Shown piece after piece: positions 5,730 through 7,099 of a DNA stretch of 7,099 bases. The notes under the pieces are model-generated. The model saw only the letters and a list, made by a program, of their open reading frames with translations, was not told the DNA's origin and did not search any database. Positions within the stretch are counted from its first letter, which is position 1; each line of letters begins with the position of its first letter. Position numbers and translations under genes: made by a program. Source of the DNA: Paracoccaceae bacterium (GTDB lineage Bacteria; Pseudomonadota; Alphaproteobacteria; Rhodobacterales; Rhodobacteraceae); NCBI GenBank assembly GCA_003565055.1, contig PXDM01000501.1, positions 1 to 7,099 on the forward strand, written 5' to 3'.

Positions 5730-6721
5730 CCCCTGCCCCGCGCGCGGTCATTTTCGGCTGCGAGGGGCTGCGCCTGAGCGCGGCGGAACGCGCGTTTTTC
5801 GCGGCAAGCCAGCCCTGGGGCGCGATTCTCTTTGCGCGCAATATCGACACGCCCGCGCAGGTGAGCGCGCTCACCGCAGAGTTGCGCGATGCGGTCGGGC
5901 GCGATCTGCCGATCCTGATTGATCAGGAAGGTGGGCGCGTGGCGCGGATGCGTGGGCCGCAATGGCGCGACTGGCTGCCAGCGCTCGAGCAATGCGCGCG
6001 CGCAAGCGACCCGGCCGCTGCAATGGCCCTGCGCGGCGAGATCATTGCGCGGGAATTGCGCGCTGTGGGCATTGACGTGAATTGCGCACCCCTGGCGGAT
6101 ATCGCAACGCCCGAGACCCATGCGATTTTGCAAAACCGCTGCTACGGCCATACGCGCACTGAGGTCGTGACCAATGCCCGCGCCATGGCCGAGGGGCTGA
6201 TGGCGGGAGGCGTCTTGCCCGTGCTCAAGCACATCCCCGGCCATGGGCGTGCGACGCTCGACAGCCATCTGGACCTGCCGGTGATCGACACGCCCGCCGA
6301 TGTGTTGGCCGCACAGGATTTCGCGGCCTTTCGCGCGCTGGCCGATCTGCCGCTGGGCATGACCGCGCATCTGGTCTTCTCCCGCATCGACCCTGACGCG
6401 CCCGCCACGCAATCGCCCCGCATGATCAAGCTCATCCGCGAGGAGATCGGCTTTGACGGGCTTCTGATGACCGATGATATCTCGATGCAGGCGCTGCGCG
6501 GTCCCGTGGCCCAGCGCGCTCAGGCCGCGCTTGCGGCACGCTGCGATCTGGTGCTGCATTGCAATGGCGATATGCAAGAGATGCAGGCGCTCGCCGATAT
6601 CTGCCCGCCCCTGTCAAACGCCGCCAAGGCGCGCTCTGAGCGCGCCTTGGAACTGCGCAGCGCCCCTGCCCCCGCTGATATGGCAGCGCTCGATGCGGCT
6701 TACCGCGACGCGATGGGCTGA
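5726..6721 (+). CDS. nagZ: Beta-N-acetylhexosaminidase NagZ (glycoside hydrolase family 3)
   Basis: NagZ is a cytoplasmic enzyme of peptidoglycan recycling. It removes GlcNAc from GlcNAc-1,6-anhydroMurNAc (peptides), and its product can influence beta-lactamase induction where AmpR systems exist. The 331 residues match the single-domain bacterial form. Visible motifs are DQEGGRV (66-72), KHIPGHG (168-174), the catalytic loop DSH (Asp179, His181) and MTDDISM (248-254), whose first Asp (250) corresponds to the nucleophile. The ATG at 5726 overlaps the SPOR stop, implying coupling. An in-frame TTG at 5705 has AGCAGG (5695-5700) four bases upstream and would add seven residues, so the exact start is not settled. 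There is no signal peptide, as expected for cytoplasmic NagZ. The pairing with a glycan-binding SPOR protein makes a cell-wall theme. The 3' end carries a very strong hairpin and stops 3 bp from a convergent gene. Confidence 0.94.
   Translation: MTPAPRAVIFGCEGLRLSAAERAFFAASQPWGAILFARNIDTPAQVSALTAELRDAVGRDLPILIDQEGGRVARMRGPQWRDWLPALEQCARASDPAAAMALRGEIIARELRAVGIDVNCAPLADIATPETHAILQNRCYGHTRTEVVTNARAMAEGLMAGGVLPVLKHIPGHGRATLDSHLDLPVIDTPADVLAAQDFAAFRALADLPLGMTAHLVFSRIDPDAPATQSPRMIKLIREEIGFDGLLMTDDISMQALRGPVAQRAQAALAARCDLVLHCNGDMQEMQALADICPPLSNAAKARSERALELRSAPAPADMAALDAAYRDAMG
6624..6650. repeat. Perfect 12-bp hairpin inside the nagZ 3' end
   Basis: The arms CCAAGGCGCGCT (6624-6635) and AGCGCGCCTTGG (6639-6650) are exact reverse complements separated by only CTG, giving a very stable stem about 70 bases before the nagZ stop. 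It encodes AKARSERALE within an alpha-helical C-terminal stretch. There is no T-run. Since nagZ and the next gene leave no spacer, it may act as a terminator-like element or as a 3'-end stabiliser for either transcript. That function is inference; the structure is seen directly. Confidence 0.7.
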
Positions 6722-6724
6722 GGC

Positions 6725-7099
6725 TCAGAACACTTCGCCCAGAAAGCGCAGCAGCGCTGCTTCAGCGCGGGCATTGGCCTCTGCGTCCCAGTCGCCTGAC
6801 GTGGGCACAGTGAAGGAATGCCGCGCGCCGCCGTAGATTTCTGCGCCATGGGGCACGCCTGCGGCCTGCAATTCATCCATCAATGCGGCCAGATCGGCCA
6901 TGCCCGACACGGGATCCGCCGAGCCATGCAGCACCAGAACCGGCGCCGGGGTCGCGCTGTAATCCTGACCCTCTGGCGTGCCGAGCCCGCCATGGAAGCT
7001 CACGAAGCCCGCGAGCTCCATACCGGCCCGCGCGCCCTCAAGTGCCGCCGCGCCGCCAAAACAATAGCCCGTGAGCACCATCGCATCCGGCACGCCGTC
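6725..7099 (-). CDS. Dienelactone hydrolase family protein, C-terminal part
   Basis: This is the C-terminal 124 residues of an alpha/beta-hydrolase of the dienelactone hydrolase (carboxymethylenebutenolidase-like) family, open at the right window edge. The full family length is usually about 220-240 residues, so roughly 100 N-terminal residues and the start lie outside. The Cys-Asp-His triad is visible: Cys in GYCFGG (codon 7063-7061), Asp in LHGSADPV (codon 6916-6914) and His in GARHSF (codon 6820-6818). Cys rather than Ser as nucleophile supports this family over ordinary serine esterases. The founding enzyme opens dienelactone in chlorocatechol breakdown, but many relatives are uncharacterised and nothing nearby suggests aromatic catabolism, so the substrate is unknown. 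A GTG at 7093 is in frame but internal (Asp-Gly precede it). The stop lies 3 bp from the convergent nagZ stop. Confidence 0.9.
   Translation of the reverse strand, partial: DGVPDAMVLTGYCFGGAAALEGARAGMELAGFVSFHGGLGTPEGQDYSATPAPVLVLHGSADPVSGMADLAALMDELQAAGVPHGAEIYGGARHSFTVPTSGDWDAEANARAEAALLRFLGEVF

Noticed and set aside
5993..6004. Alternating purine-pyrimidine palindrome TGCGCGCGCGCA in nagZ
   Set aside because: Runs of GCGC are common in sequence of this composition; there is nothing else to support a site or Z-DNA function.
5045..6577. A long minus-strand open frame of about 510 codons opposite the SPOR gene and nagZ
   Set aside because: It runs antisense to two well-supported genes. Its translation is Arg/Ala/His-rich low-complexity sequence with no recognisable domain, typical of G+C-rich shadow frames.
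1..7099. Mobile element, CRISPR array, tRNA or defence system
   Set aside because: No spaced direct-repeat array, transposase or integrase motifs, cloverleaf or recognisable defence domains were seen; the genes are housekeeping or metabolic.

Overview
The window is a high-G+C stretch (roughly 60-65% by eye) of ordinary chromosome. It most likely comes from an alphaproteobacterium of the Rhodobacteraceae (Rhodobacter/Roseobacter type). The pointers are the argS - SPOR protein - nagZ order, the PENPGG segment of the SPOR protein, a DUF815 ATPase beside a Tat gene, and an intergenic repeat ending in ATATTTGGGCAAAGATGAA, a type I recall from that family. These assignments come from reading and memory; no database was searched.

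Layout. (1) 1-1435, plus strand: the 3' part of tatC (open at the left edge), then a complete DUF815 AAA+-like ATPase overlapping it by ATGA. (2) 1436-1532: a 97-bp convergent gap with two perfect hairpins and the conserved repeat tail. (3) 1533-2486, minus strand: a complete Gfo/Idh/MocA oxidoreductase. (4) 2487-2614: a divergent intergenic region with candidate promoters both ways. (5) 2615-6721, plus strand: argS, a 187-bp leader, a membrane-anchored SPOR-domain protein, and nagZ, whose ATG overlaps the SPOR stop. (6) 6725-7099, minus strand: the C-terminal half of a dienelactone-hydrolase-like protein, open at the right edge and separated from nagZ by 3 bp.

How the genes fit together. TatC and the DUF815 ATPase are translationally coupled, but the role of DUF815 is not established. 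The SPOR protein and NagZ form a cell-wall pair: SPOR domains bind glycan strands stripped of stem peptides, and NagZ removes GlcNAc from recycled muropeptides. ArgS is a housekeeping gene at the head of that unit. The oxidoreductase and the dienelactone-hydrolase-like protein have unknown substrates.

I see no mobile element, tRNA, rRNA, CRISPR array or defence system, and no clear new multi-gene system. The points most worth a second look are the perfect 12-bp hairpin inside the end of nagZ facing a convergent gene 3 bp away, the double-hairpin repeat, the tatC-DUF815 coupling, and an apparent rearrangement relative to the gene order I recall for this family.
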